Positions 22,112-32,820 of a stretch of 64,000 nucleotides of DNA are shown piece by piece. The notes below the pieces were generated by a model that made no database searches, was not told where the DNA came from, and saw nothing but the letters and a program-made list of their open reading frames with translations. The stretch is from the NCBI GenBank assembly GCA_021399435.1, contig JAJTUP010000053.1:186001-250000 (forward strand), written 5' to 3'. Positions within the stretch are counted from its first letter, which is position 1, and the number at the start of each line of letters is the position of its first letter. The position numbers were made by a program, and so were the translations under genes. This DNA comes from Diaporthe sp. PMI_573 (taxonomy: Eukaryota; Ascomycota; Sordariomycetes; Diaporthales; Diaporthaceae).

Positions 22112-24725
22112 ATGCCACCCCTGGATGAGTCCAAGTACGTCTTGCGCGGGCCGAGACCGTCCCAACCCACAACCATATCGGCACTAACTAACGACCCTTA
22201 CTATAGGACCCGGTGGGACGAGACCCTTACACAGAGCTCCAGTTTCGCAGACTTGCAGCGGGCTGTCAAGTTCAACGGACCTACTAGTCCTTGCGTCTCT
22301 GGCTGTCGTTCTGTCTGCTGGAAGGTGAGACCGGACCCGTGGCCAAACACACATCCACCAGTCGAGATCTTGCGTTGACGACAATTGCCCAGGCCTTTCT
22401 GCTCTTCAAAGATGTGAACCCGTCCAACTGGTCTCACGTCCTGCTTGAGAACAGAAACTCATACAGTGCTCTCCGGGAACACTACCTCAAGTACATCAAG
22501 CATCCGGAGCTACTCAACCAGCTTTCTCTGGATCCACTTGCAGATGACCCAGACGTAGGAAGCCCGCCCAATTCCTCCTATTAATCAATGTGTTGCCATG
22601 ACATCGTCTAACTCGAGCAACAGTCACCATGGAATGCCGTCCGGGACGACGAGGCCATCCGTGCCGAGATACTGCAAGATGTCCAGCGTCTACCCGATGA
22701 GCCCTTCTATCACCAAGAGAGCACGCAGACACTCATCTTGGACATCCTGTTCATATGGGTGAAGCTGAATACCGATATAGGCGGTTATCGCCAGGGCATG
22801 CACGAGCTCCTGGCTCCGCTACTCTATGTGGTGGACAAAGATGCCATCAACCGTAAGAACGTCGGTGAAGCAATAGCAGACCCCAACATGGTCGAGATGC
22901 TAGACTCTTACTTCATCGAGCATGACACTTTCGCTCTATTCTCCAAGCTTATGGACCATACCAAGCCCTTTTATGAGGTTAGCGTGGACGCCGGCAGTCC
23001 CCTGTCGGGGGAACAAAGTGCAATTGTCGAGAAGAGCAAGATGATCCACGAAGTCGCGCTCATGAGAATCGACCCCGAGCTCGCCAAACATCTTCAAAAT
23101 ATCGAGATCCTGCCCCAGATATTTCTAATGTGGGTCTCACTGTCTCCCCTGTCCAGGATATGAACACTGACCGAGATATCACCCAGTCGATGGATCCGGC
23201 TGCTATTCGGAAGAGAGTTCCCATTCGAGCAGCAGCTCGTGCTCTGGGACACCATATTTGCCTTCGACCCCACCCTGGATCTGATAGACCTCGTATGCGT
23301 TGCCATGCTTTTGAGAATACGATGGACCCGTAAGTCACTACTGCTCCAGTGTTTAGGACGGGCTGCTGAACCATGACAGTGCTTGACGCGGACTACACAA
23401 ATGCGCTGCAGCTATTGCTGAAGTATCCCGCCCCTGAACCACCGCACGGGCCGCACACATTTGTCGACGATGCCCTGTACCTGAAGGATCACTACCATGC
23501 CGCAGGAGGCTCGTCGATCATTATGAAGTACACCGGCAAGACGCCAGTGCCAATCTCCGAGCAGAGTCCCTCGACACCCGAGGATCGTTTCCAGGGCTTG
23601 TCGCTCCGGGACCGAACGCGCGGGACGCGATCGCCTCTCAGGTCGCCAGCGCGATTCATCCAGCAGCGAGGAGTAGAGGCTCTATTCCAAGGCGCCGCTA
23701 AGAACGTCATCGAGCGTGGCGAGAAGCTGGGCATTAATCAGGCCGTACGCGACGCTATGGGAGAGATCCGGAAGAACATGCAGGGCTTGCAGGAAGCAAG
23801 AAACAATTTCGTCGACCACAGCCGCTCCAGTTCAAATACACCGAGACACGACGTCTTTTCCAATGGTGCTGTGATTTCTCCAGTTGAAGAATTGAGAAAG
23901 ACACTGGCCGAGCTAGAACAGAGGAACAAGCAGCTGGCCCTGTTCTTGGACGAAGCGATCACGGGACTGAAGGAAGTGTCCGACTCGAAACTCGAGGGCG
24001 ACAAGGAGAAGGCTCTCGAAGGCATTGAACTAGCCGCCGCAAAGGCACAGCTCGTCAAGGTCTACTTGGAAAACCCATCGCTCGAACTACCAACAGAGGA
24101 GCCTAGAGAGGATGACAGAGTACCACCACAAATAGTAGTGGATGACGACGCCCTGCCTGTTCCTGCAGTAGCGGACACCAACCCAGGGAACATCAACGAC
24201 GCGGCCTCGCCGAGCCTGATGGTGGCAGCGGACGAGATGATGGTCGACCCGTTGGCACCAGGCACGCCCAAGCAGGAGGCGACAATGGAAGGCGTGGAGC
24301 ACGAGCACTCCTCCCCGCTGTCACCCACGTCGCAGCCGGCGCCGCCGCTCCTCCGGCCCACGGCGGTGCCGACGCGCTCGACGATGGCGCAGTCCTCCTT
24401 TGCCCTGATGCTCGAGCCGGACCAGAGCCCCTCCGCCGCCTCCCACGCGTCCTCGGCCTACTCGCCCTCGTCGCTGCCCTCGGCCGGCACAACGCCCACC
24501 CAGAACAACAGCCACCACAACTACCGCAAGAGCCCCCGCGATAGCGTCAGCCGCGACCGCAACGCCTTCCTCTTTGGCGAGGTCACCGACCAGTCGGCCG
24601 CGGCGGTCGCCAAGGCCTTCACCTCCGAGGACATCTTCGGCCTGGAGCCGATCCGCAGGCGGCCTAGCAAGGCTAGGGGTAAATATGAGGACCTGTTCGG
24701 GGGAACGTTGTCGGATGGGGCGTAG
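22112..24725 (+). CDS. TBC-domain Rab GTPase-activating protein (TBC1D5-like), six exons
   Basis: Exons 22112-22134, 22207-22324, 22393-22554, 22624-23129, 23187-23329 and 23380-24725 total 765 aa; introns are 50-72 bp with CTAAC/CTGAC-like branch sites. The first exon is only 23 nt (MPPLDESK). Junctions restore ESKTRWDETL, SVCWKAFLLFKD, DPDSPWNAVRDD and IRWIRLLFGREFPF. The TBC domain spans about 30-320. The GAP Arg finger region ILDILFIWVKLN.. and the Gln motif GGYRQGMHELLAPL are present. TBC1D5 proteins inactivate Rab7-type GTPases and work with retromer at endosomes. After it come a coiled-coil region (about 450-560) and a Ser/Pro-rich tail ending in EDIFGLEP and YEDLFGG, possible adaptor-binding motifs. 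The fifth exon junction depends on an I/M codon split across the intron. Confidence 0.88.
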
Positions 24726-25345
24726 ACGATTTCTTTTCTTTTCCCTTGTCCGCTTATATTTCCGTTCCACTTCCTCTTGAGCGAGACGGACGTCATGATG
24801 TCCAATTGGTTGCATTTTTGGTTTTGCGAAGAGGGGAGGGCGGGAACCATTGTGATGTCTGCCACTCATCCCACCCCATCCCCTCGAGCCCTAGGCGTAT
24901 ATTTATCTGCGTTGCGTTACGGCAGCTGTATTTACACACATAGTCACGTATTTCCCAGTAGAGTTAGAGCGTGGTATGAATAGATGCACATAAGAATATT
25001 GCTATGAAAACAGTCTTAATCTCGGGGAGTCTAGCGTGGTGTTCCAGCCCTGCTCGGCATGAACGTTGATGAGACAGGTTGACAGTGAGTCTGGAATAAT
25101 GAAAAAGGTGAAAAGCAATGCCCCTAAGCAACCGTCCCATCCTGTGCCATCCAGATAATCCCCGCCCATACGCTTGTAATTGCCAATGAAATGATGTCGT
25201 ATAAGCACAAGCCCATCATCCCCGTGTCCCCTGCACGGGTTCGCAGCCAAGACGATCGATCTCCTGCGTCTTGCGACAATGCGCTTCCAACCGAGGCGTG
25301 GAAAAGGAAAAAAAATCAGCCTTCTGTTCCCCTCGAGACCCTTTC
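24726..25345. other. Convergent intergenic region
   Basis: About 600 bp shared by the 3' ends of the RabGAP (plus) and F-box (minus) genes. Nothing else seen. Confidence 0.5.
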
Positions 25346-27421
25346 TCACATCATGATACAAGCCGCCGTCCGGGCTCTCCTCCTTCCTCCGCCGGGGCCA
25401 ACACCTGCGCCGCCTTCCTCTTCATCATGCGCCATCTGGGCCTCCCTCGCCCGCCTCCGCCTCCTGCGGCCGCCGGCACCCACGACGCCCGCCTCCTCGT
25501 TCGCCTGCATGTACTCGGCCCACTTGCGCTCGAGCCTGTTCGCAGCCGCCAGGTCCCCGCGCAGAACACGCTTCGTCTGCTCGTCGATGGTCATCTGCCA
25601 CCCATAGAAGGCCTTGAGGGCGATGATCTCGGTCGGGTAGGTCTGGTGCCTCTCGCCGTCCTCGCTGAGCGGGTTCTTGATCTCCGCGTTGCGGCACAGC
25701 ACCTCCCGCACCCCGGTCCAGGTGACGTGCTGGCAGTCGTATACGACCATGCTGAGTCCGATCTGTGGCCGCTGTGTTCGGTCGTTGGTCCTCTTGGAGC
25801 GCTTGCGGACCATGGACGCAGCCTCGGCGAGGACCAGGTCGGAGACGCGGGTGTTATCGAGGTACGCCGACTGCAGGCGCTTGCAGTTGCGGATCACGGG
25901 GAGCATGCCGGTGTCACCCAGGTGCTCGCAGGAGCTGATGCAGAGGTGCTCGAGGTTTGCCGCGCAGGGAGACTTGGCCAAATCCTCGGATAGCAAGTGG
26001 TTGGTGAAACCTCGACAGTCTTCCAAATCCAAGTGTGTCAGTCGAGGCGTGGTGGCCAGTATTGGCTCCAGGGCTGTGTCGGTCAGATTTGTGCAATGGG
26101 CGACTGACAGACCCTCGAGTTCTGGGACACAGTGACCGAGAGCCTGCACACCACGCGAGGTCAAGGCTTTACATCGGCTGAGGTCGAGATGACGAAGCCT
26201 CCGCGGAGGCACGATTGGTCGGTCTGTCAAGATGTCGATTGGGGGGTTGGTTCCGTGAACCATGACTTGCAGGCTCACGTCGTCAAGATCATTGCATCCA
26301 CTCAAGATCAGTCGCTCTAGTTTGTTCGTCTTGAAGATGGCCGACGCAACACCTGAGTCGTCAAACCCCTTGACCTCACCAGCACGCAGGTCCTTGAGCT
26401 TCGGGCAGGCTTCCACAACTATTTTGATACCCTCGGCGTCCATGTGCTTGCACCAGGAGACATTGAGAAGTTCCAGAGACGGACAGGACTGGGCGATGAG
26501 CTTGCAAGTCGCATTCGTCACTGCAGTGAGACCGGTGAGGTTGAGGTGGGCGAGTTTGTCATTGCTTCTCACCAAGCTGTGAAGTGTCGTCCGTTGCAAA
26601 TTCCGGCAGCCTTCCAGGGTGGCGTTAATGAGGTTCCTGCAAGACTTGACAATAGTTTCTGCTCTCTTGTAATGCTCCACTTGGACACAGCCTCTCAAGT
26701 TGAGATCCTTGATGAAAGGCCCGGCAGCAACAATTATCTTGGCCAGAGACTCTGCCGGTATATCCTGGTAGAACTCGGAAGCATCGAAAGAAGTCCACAG
26801 CTGACCGTCGTGGCAGAGTTCGTGGAATTCCCCGCTTACAGCCGAGGCCAGGACGAGGTCCCTGGGTTGTAGGAAGGCCAACACCTGGATCTTGATCTCG
26901 CGAGGAAGGTGTTGCCAAATGTTGAAGACTGTCCGCTTCGGTCTCAGATCCACCGGTAGCGGGACGGTCAGGGTTGAAGAGGCAGCCATGTCGATATTAG
27001 TGACTTTCCGTGTTGCGAGGACATGCTCGGCGCTGTCAAGGCGGGCATCGTGACCAGGGGTACCAGGGATAGATGTAGGGGCGGTCGACAGCCCACCATG
27101 CGAAGACACAGAAAAATATCCAGGGCTCGGCTGGCCGAATGGTGAGGGATTGGTCGCGAGGCTCACACAGGAGAAGCTCCCTGGGCCATGGTAGGGGCTG
27201 GTAGAGGCCCGCGCACGGCCGGGTCGGGCCAAGGACGGTGAGGAGGACATCCGTTGAAGCCCTCGGAGTAGCCTCTCGCGATTTCCCTTCTTCTTTGGCG
27301 TTGACTCGGGCTCGAGGATTTCAGGAGCATCCAGAATAGCCGGATCGTTAGTGAAAGCATCGATTTCCTCAGCATCGATGGCCGAGACCGCCATGGCTGC
27401 GGCAGCTAGCGATTCGCCCAT
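25346..27421 (-). CDS. F-box/leucine-rich-repeat protein (SCF substrate adaptor) with C-terminal CaaX box
   Basis: Single exon, 691 aa. Residues 1-160 are disordered with a basic patch (PKKKGNRERLLRG). The F-box at about 168-213 (IWQHLPREIKIQVLAFL.. to ..LWTSFD) would bind Skp1. From about 230 to 600 there are roughly a dozen cysteine-type leucine-rich repeats (e.g. RLILSGCNDLDDVSLQVM, LRHLDLSRCKALTSRGVQ), as in Grr1, S. pombe Pof2 and animal FBXL2/FBXL20. The C-terminal region is Arg/Gly-rich and ends in Cys-Ile-Met-Met, a CaaX prenylation signal with Met last, which predicts farnesylation. FBXL2 also carries a CaaX box, so membrane-associated ubiquitin ligase activity is a reasonable inference. 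Fungal relatives are often named GRR1-like. No intron is needed. Confidence 0.85.
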   Translation of the reverse strand: MGESLAAAAMAVSAIDAEEIDAFTNDPAILDAPEILEPESTPKKKGNRERLLRGLQRMSSSPSLARPGRARASTSPYHGPGSFSCVSLATNPSPFGQPSPGYFSVSSHGGLSTAPTSIPGTPGHDARLDSAEHVLATRKVTNIDMAASSTLTVPLPVDLRPKRTVFNIWQHLPREIKIQVLAFLQPRDLVLASAVSGEFHELCHDGQLWTSFDASEFYQDIPAESLAKIIVAAGPFIKDLNLRGCVQVEHYKRAETIVKSCRNLINATLEGCRNLQRTTLHSLVRSNDKLAHLNLTGLTAVTNATCKLIAQSCPSLELLNVSWCKHMDAEGIKIVVEACPKLKDLRAGEVKGFDDSGVASAIFKTNKLERLILSGCNDLDDVSLQVMVHGTNPPIDILTDRPIVPPRRLRHLDLSRCKALTSRGVQALGHCVPELEGLSVAHCTNLTDTALEPILATTPRLTHLDLEDCRGFTNHLLSEDLAKSPCAANLEHLCISSCEHLGDTGMLPVIRNCKRLQSAYLDNTRVSDLVLAEAASMVRKRSKRTNDRTQRPQIGLSMVVYDCQHVTWTGVREVLCRNAEIKNPLSEDGERHQTYPTEIIALKAFYGWQMTIDEQTKRVLRGDLAAANRLERKWAEYMQANEEAGVVGAGGRRRRRRAREAQMAHDEEEGGAGVGPGGGRRRARTAACIMM

Positions 27422-29541
27422 TCTCCCGCCGATATATCACACAATCGGTATGAATAGTTTCGTGAGTCGCAAAAACAACAGCGCTCAAACCACCCAATTT
27501 TGGCGTAGCCTCATAAATCACCTGCGTGGCGACTTTCCCCTACTTCGCCTGCGGTTCAGTGTGCCGGGGTCGAGAGCTGACCCGTATAAGCAGAAGTGGG
27601 GTCACTAAGCGCAACACCGCCACGGCGTGGTCTCATTCAAAACCAAGGTGAGAGCAAATGGGGTGAGGCGATAGGAGCGGCGCGGCCCATGCAGCGCTTG
27701 TTGAGTGAGCTCTCTGCTCGACTCAATCGGCCATCGCCAGGCGGTTCGGCAGGAGTCGGCGTGGATCGGACTGGGCGGGAAGGAGGCTCTCGAGATAAGA
27801 GCTGGAGCTAGTGAGGGAAACGGTTGCTCGAAAGGCTTGGGTGTTGAAGGCGTTTCTAGTCTCGTCTTTTGAGAACAAAGGGGTTTTTGGAGAGAGCTCG
27901 ACCAGCTTCCTCCGCGCCGATCCGAAAAAGGCGGGGTGGTGTGTTGGAGGCGATTGGGCGAGGCTGGACCTGTGATGCGAGCTCTTGCTCTTGCCGAGTT
28001 TGTTTGCCAGAGCTGCTTGTTGCTCCAGAATTGCGGCAAGATGATGGGAAACAGTTGAGCAGCCCAACAGAGGCTTCGAATCTGGCTAGATGAAACGGAA
28101 GGGTTTTTGAGTCTAGTGAGAGAAAGTCAGCACGGGGACTTACAGACAAATCGCGCGGGCCGAGTCTGGATTTCACGCATGGGATTTAGGACTGATAAGA
28201 CATGGCATTCTCTCGGGCAAGAAGGGTGGGGTTACACTGGAGGCGCCAGCAGGCGCTGACAGACTGGCTCTTACCTCTTGCTTTGGCTGCAAGCTTGGCC
28301 TGTCTCTGTCTGGCCCGTGTGAAGGTCACGACTGGACAGGTGGACGGATGGAGAGAATAAAATGCAACAAAAGTAAAGTGAGAGGTCCAGACGTGGAATC
28401 GAGCCAGCCCAAGAGCAGGGTGGGAAAAAGTCAACGGGAGAGGCTCGACAAGTTTAAAAATGAAGGGTCCTGCACCGACGCTGCTGGTGGCTGCATGGCA
28501 CCCATGGATAGCCCCCATCCTCCGTGTACTAGTGCCCACCCCTGCATGCGCCCCCCCCCCGCCCAGCCAGCTCACCACCGCACCAGCTTCACACTTTTTA
28601 TTGCTCGTTTTTCCATTCAGGATAGCATCCAGGCCCTCCTTTCCTCTTCCCATTTTCGTAGTAGCCGAGGGCGCCATAAATGCGCATTGCAGTAGTGTGG
28701 GTTGGCGTAGTCACCTTCCACCTATCCACGCTTGCCCTCGACCACATACTGTGTAGTCCGCCTGAGCACGCGGGCATGGGGGCAAAGTAGCAAGCATCAA
28801 GCGGGCCCGCTGGCCTGCCAGGGCAATACAAGATAATGAGACGGGGTGCACGACCTTGTGCCAAGGGGGACCTGCTGCCGCCGCCGTCTTCACCCGCCGG
28901 TCTGGCTCTCACCAGGTGGGCGTGCCTCTCTTCCCGCTCACAGCATGATAAGCGCACCTCACGCGCAGCTGCAGCTGACCCGTGTGCCACCCCCGTGGCC
29001 TCTTGCACCACGCCGTCCGTGACCACAAGGCATCAGATTCTCTCCCACAGCCTCTGTCCCATTGGCTGCTGCATACCGCAAACCCAGAGACGGCTGCCAC
29101 GCTGTACACCAGATGAGGGCCTGCCCTTATCTTTTCCAGCGGGCATGAAGGTCGTTGTGTTTGCATACATTCATGGACAAAACTCGGGACATCATGCGGC
29201 GCCTGACAGCGAGGTGTCTGGGTGTTCGCCTGGCCAGTGAACTGGGGTTTCCCGAGGAGCACATGAGCACAGGGCACGAACACTCGCACCCGCCCTGGGG
29301 CTCCCCTGCATCCGCCCCAAGCGTTCTCAGGGCATAAGACGCAGAGGCATTTTCCCTCGAGGGCAACCCCGGATCAGGCAGGACAGCATGGCCGGGACAA
29401 TCCGCCTTCCCTGGCGGTACTGTACTGGCAGAATCTCTCGCCTCAATACACAGTAATGCCCAGCAACCAGTCTGCGCGTCCTCGAGGCAATCCTGGCACG
29501 GCTGACGGCGAGCCTTGGAACATGACAGGAGAGGGCTGCGG

Positions 29542-29581
29542 AAAACCCTCGCCCAAACCTCAAATGGTTTTTGTCTCCGAG
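29542..29581 (+). repeat. 40-bp exact dispersed repeat, copy 1
   Basis: Identical over 40 bases to 31974-32013 in direct orientation; begins AAAACCCTCGCCC and ends TTTTTGTCTCCGAG. Flanking bases differ, so the match ends sharply on the right. Confidence 0.9.
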
Positions 29582-30044
29582 CGGCGGGGGATCTTTGCAG
29601 ACACGCTGACTCGTAACCGCGCCCGTACAAGTACTGATGCTGCTGGCCCATGCTCAGGTGTGTAATGCGTGGTAAAACATTGCTCGACTTGAGCCGTTGA
29701 TTACGTCTTACTGGGTGGCAGACTTGCTTCGTAGTCTACCTTCCTACCCGGGGCTCTGGGCCAAGGACGTCGGGGAATCCGGCTCAAGGAGAACCTGGCC
29801 CGCTGCCACAACTGCGGGGTACAGCGGGGTTTTGGAGGGGCTGTGATCCGCCGCCAGCGACCTAGGTAGTGCAGTACACACGGGAGCGGGGAAAATGCTA
29901 GAGAAGTGTTGTACCGTAGACTACCGTAGTATGCATGGTGGGGACAACAAGACAGTGGGGTGCATACTGGCATAGGCCAACGTCGGACTATGTATTCCTC
30001 AATATGCAAGAGGTTATATTCTCTTTACAGAATAAACAATAACT

Positions 30045-30120
30045 TCCCATAGGATAAACATCCTATAGGATAACCTCCTGTCGGGCAGCCTCGCGTTGGA
30101 TAGACTGCTGTTGGATAATT
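30045..30120. repeat. Degenerate 15-bp tandem repeat
   Basis: About five diverged units sharing a core TTGGATA or TAGGATA on the plus strand (TATCC on the minus strand), spaced 15 bases apart. On the minus strand it reads as a YPT-type pentapeptide repeat, but no gene surrounds it. Confidence 0.55.
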
Positions 30121-31723
30121 TTCTGTGGGATTCACTGCTCTGGTCTTTCGAGAATTGTTCCTGGTCACTCTAGAAACTACGTGCAACCGGGTTGCTGGGC
30201 AAGTAATGATGTGGCTGTCATTTTCACACCGGCGAGTACAGCAGTTAAGCCTCTGCGGGTGAAGGATGCTGTGATAGATATCGGACAGAAGCTTGGCGAA
30301 AAGACAATGAGCATGACGGCAGGATTGTGGACAGGATAATGAGTCGTGCATGGCCCCAAGAGCACAATAGAATACTCGGACGACCAATAGACATATTCCG
30401 TCCTGCCTCCGATCCGGCGCCGGGTTGTGATGGGAATTTTCAATGGCCTCCGCATCGGCGGGCAGATCTTCCCGGGTGTCGAGCATCGGCACCAAGAGGC
30501 TGATCGACCCGTGACGCCCAATCTTTTGCGTCCCTCTGGTCAGCCGGTCAGCACCAACATGCATCTGTCTGAGAGATCTCGGCTGGGTGTGAGACTGGAT
30601 TCCCTCCATGCAGTAGGATCTGCTGACAGTGCTGTGCATATCAAGGATCTACGAGGGCAGTCTAGTTCATCTAGCTGTCTGCGTAGTTACACGCACGGGC
30701 AGAAAGTGTCTCTCATGACCCCATCACTTGCCGTCCTCCGTGTCGATGATCATTGATAAGGCATGGTGTCTTAGCTCTTATCTACGAGGGACGAGTGCTG
30801 AGCTGCAAAGCATTGATGGTCTAGCCCCTTGCCAGCTTGTCTTAGACCATTGAATTTCGGTAAAGCATAGATGAAATCAACTTGGTGCGAGCAGGATACG
30901 GCAACGGGTGCTTAGTTGTTACCCGGCCTCGGAGACAAAGGTAGCAGTCAATCCTTGATCACGAGGTCGCTCGTTGGATTATCACACCCCGTTGTGGAAA
31001 CTTTGGCAGATGATTTGCAGTAGTGATGAACAGACTTTTAGAGGTGGGTCGCAAGCCGACGTCAAGAGTACCCTCGCCGTCGGTCCTCTTCAGTTGGTGA
31101 TGGTTTAGGCATAGGGTCAGGGTGTATGAAGACCTGCCAGGTCGAGAACGATATTCTGAGGGATGGCGACATTGTCGATTAACGATAGGCCCGGGACGTT
31201 CAGCTTGAAAGCCGGCGCAGCTCGATCTTCAGCACGGGATGTGATAAGATCGGCCTTGTCCCCTGCAAGGTCAAGTGGCTGCAGCAGGGAAACAAAGCCC
31301 AAGCCCAGGGTCTTGGCAGCTGCAGCGGCAGAGCGGTAGAAGGATGCCCATGCCGTGCACCTGTCCGTCTGTGTCCCTCTCTTTCACGTGCAAATGGCAC
31401 TGTGCATACTCCTGTCACCAAATGTTGGCGAGTAAGGAAGAAGGGGCGAAGACCGCTATTGTTTCCCCTCTGGTTGGCCCCGTGCTGACCAGCATGGGAA
31501 ATGGACGGCCTTGTCCAACAAGGACGAAATCAGAAGAGTGGTCTCTTGCTCCCAAGACCCTCCCTGAAACGGACTGCATGTCTGGCCCTGTGGAGGATGT
31601 GACGGCCTGTCTGTCTGCTGGGCCCGCTCCAGGACCAGCACTGTCCTCACACTGTATCCGAGGCCCGTTGGGGCCAGAAGCTCCAGGAGCTCCTGTCTAC
31701 TTTAGGTGCCCAAGATGCCTAGG

Positions 31724-31737
31724 TAGGTAGCTACCTA
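31724..31737. repeat. 14-bp perfect palindrome TAGGTAGCTACCTA
   Basis: Reads the same on both strands. Related TAGGTAC-type strings occur near 6010 and 29862 in other non-coding parts of the window. Confidence 0.6.
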
Positions 31738-31973
31738 TGATTCAGTATGTTATGCTGCGCGAGACTGCAAAGGCCTTTCGTGTTGCCCTCAACAAGCTGC
31801 TAGGAGACAGTGCCGCAGCCGCTAGATCCCAAGGTTCTCTGTCTGTTGAAGGCTTGAAATAGAGTTTCCCACCTACATTTGCTCAAAAGGTTTGCTGCAC
31901 TGTACGCCGCATCTGGCCTTCCATCCTCCCACGCTTCCAAAGGTTTGACTGTGTGGAGGGACCGAGCCTCCCC

Positions 31974-32013
31974 AAAACCCTCGCCCAAACCTCAAATGGT
32001 TTTTGTCTCCGAG
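31974..32013 (+). repeat. 40-bp exact dispersed repeat, copy 2
   Basis: Same 40 bases and orientation as 29542-29581, 2.4 kb downstream, at the left border of the PAS kinase leader. Confidence 0.9.
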
Positions 32014-32820
32014 TTCAAGCTGCCTGTGACCGCCCCAGGAATTCCTATTGTTACCTACCTCCTTCTCTTCTCCCTTTTCCACAGCGCCCACCTCCTTCCC
32101 GCCCGCCCGCCCGCCCACGAACTCCGACCTGGCGCCCCTCCCCACGGCTTAGATCTGTCTGCCTGCACGCGGTCTCGACGCTAGACATCGGCTGTTCAAC
32201 GCCCCGAGTGCCGCAACACCACGCCAGCAACCAGCTCCCTCACGGCCACCCTCGCCCAGACCACGCCCTTCATCCCAGGCCGACCTAGAGATAGACCAGA
32301 TTTTGTCACAGGATTGCCCAAACGGCCTTCCATTGCTTGCACGACTGCTTCAATGCAGCAATCGAGATACCCATTAGACCGGCATTGACTTGTTTCCTTC
32401 CCGCGTGTTCCAGTTTTGCGCCGTTGCCGTCGTGAGCAGTCAACCACCACCACTGCCTCCTACTGCCCTTGGAAGGCAAGCAACAGACGCCCCTCTCCCG
32501 GTCCAGAAAACCCGCCATTGCGACCCGTCTTGAACGACGAGCCCAACCGCGCCCGCCATTCCGCTGCCCCATGAATCCGGCTCTCCGCCCGGTTGACTGC
32601 CACTACGAGTTCTGAACTGGCCCCAGATGCCGGCTTTCCTAGGACTCACGAACACTCAACTATCCTGGTAGCACTTGTTCTCCCGGGCAGTCCTGTTGCG
32701 GGTCCTGCGCAGTCGGTCCGCCGAGGCTCCATTCGACAGGACTTGCGGCGACCACCCCATCCTCCTCGATCCGAAGCCACTCCCGAACCGACCAGCTTCG
32801 ACTGTACCTCCACACCTACG

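Larger units (their letters stand above)
27422..32820. other. Gene-poor 5.4 kb interval with repeats
   Basis: 27422 to about 28200 is pyrimidine-rich on the minus strand and is the likely leader/promoter of the F-box gene; about 32050-32820 is pyrimidine-rich on the plus strand and is the likely leader of the PAS kinase gene. Between them are an exact 40-bp repeat pair (29542-29581 and 31974-32013), a degenerate 15-bp minisatellite near 30045-30120, a poly-C tract near 28550 and a 14-bp palindrome (TAGGTAGCTACCTA) at 31724-31737. A coding-like minus-strand fragment at 31117-31270 has no convincing start. No gene is supported. Confidence 0.5.

Noticed and set aside
25271..25993. 240-codon plus-strand frame opposite the F-box gene
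   Set aside because: Shadow of the LRR repeats on the other strand.
31117..31302. Coding-like fragment DKADLITSRAEDRAAPAFK on the minus strand
   Set aside because: The upstream part breaks down into a stop within a few dozen codons and no start or clear splice partner was found; at best a gene relic.
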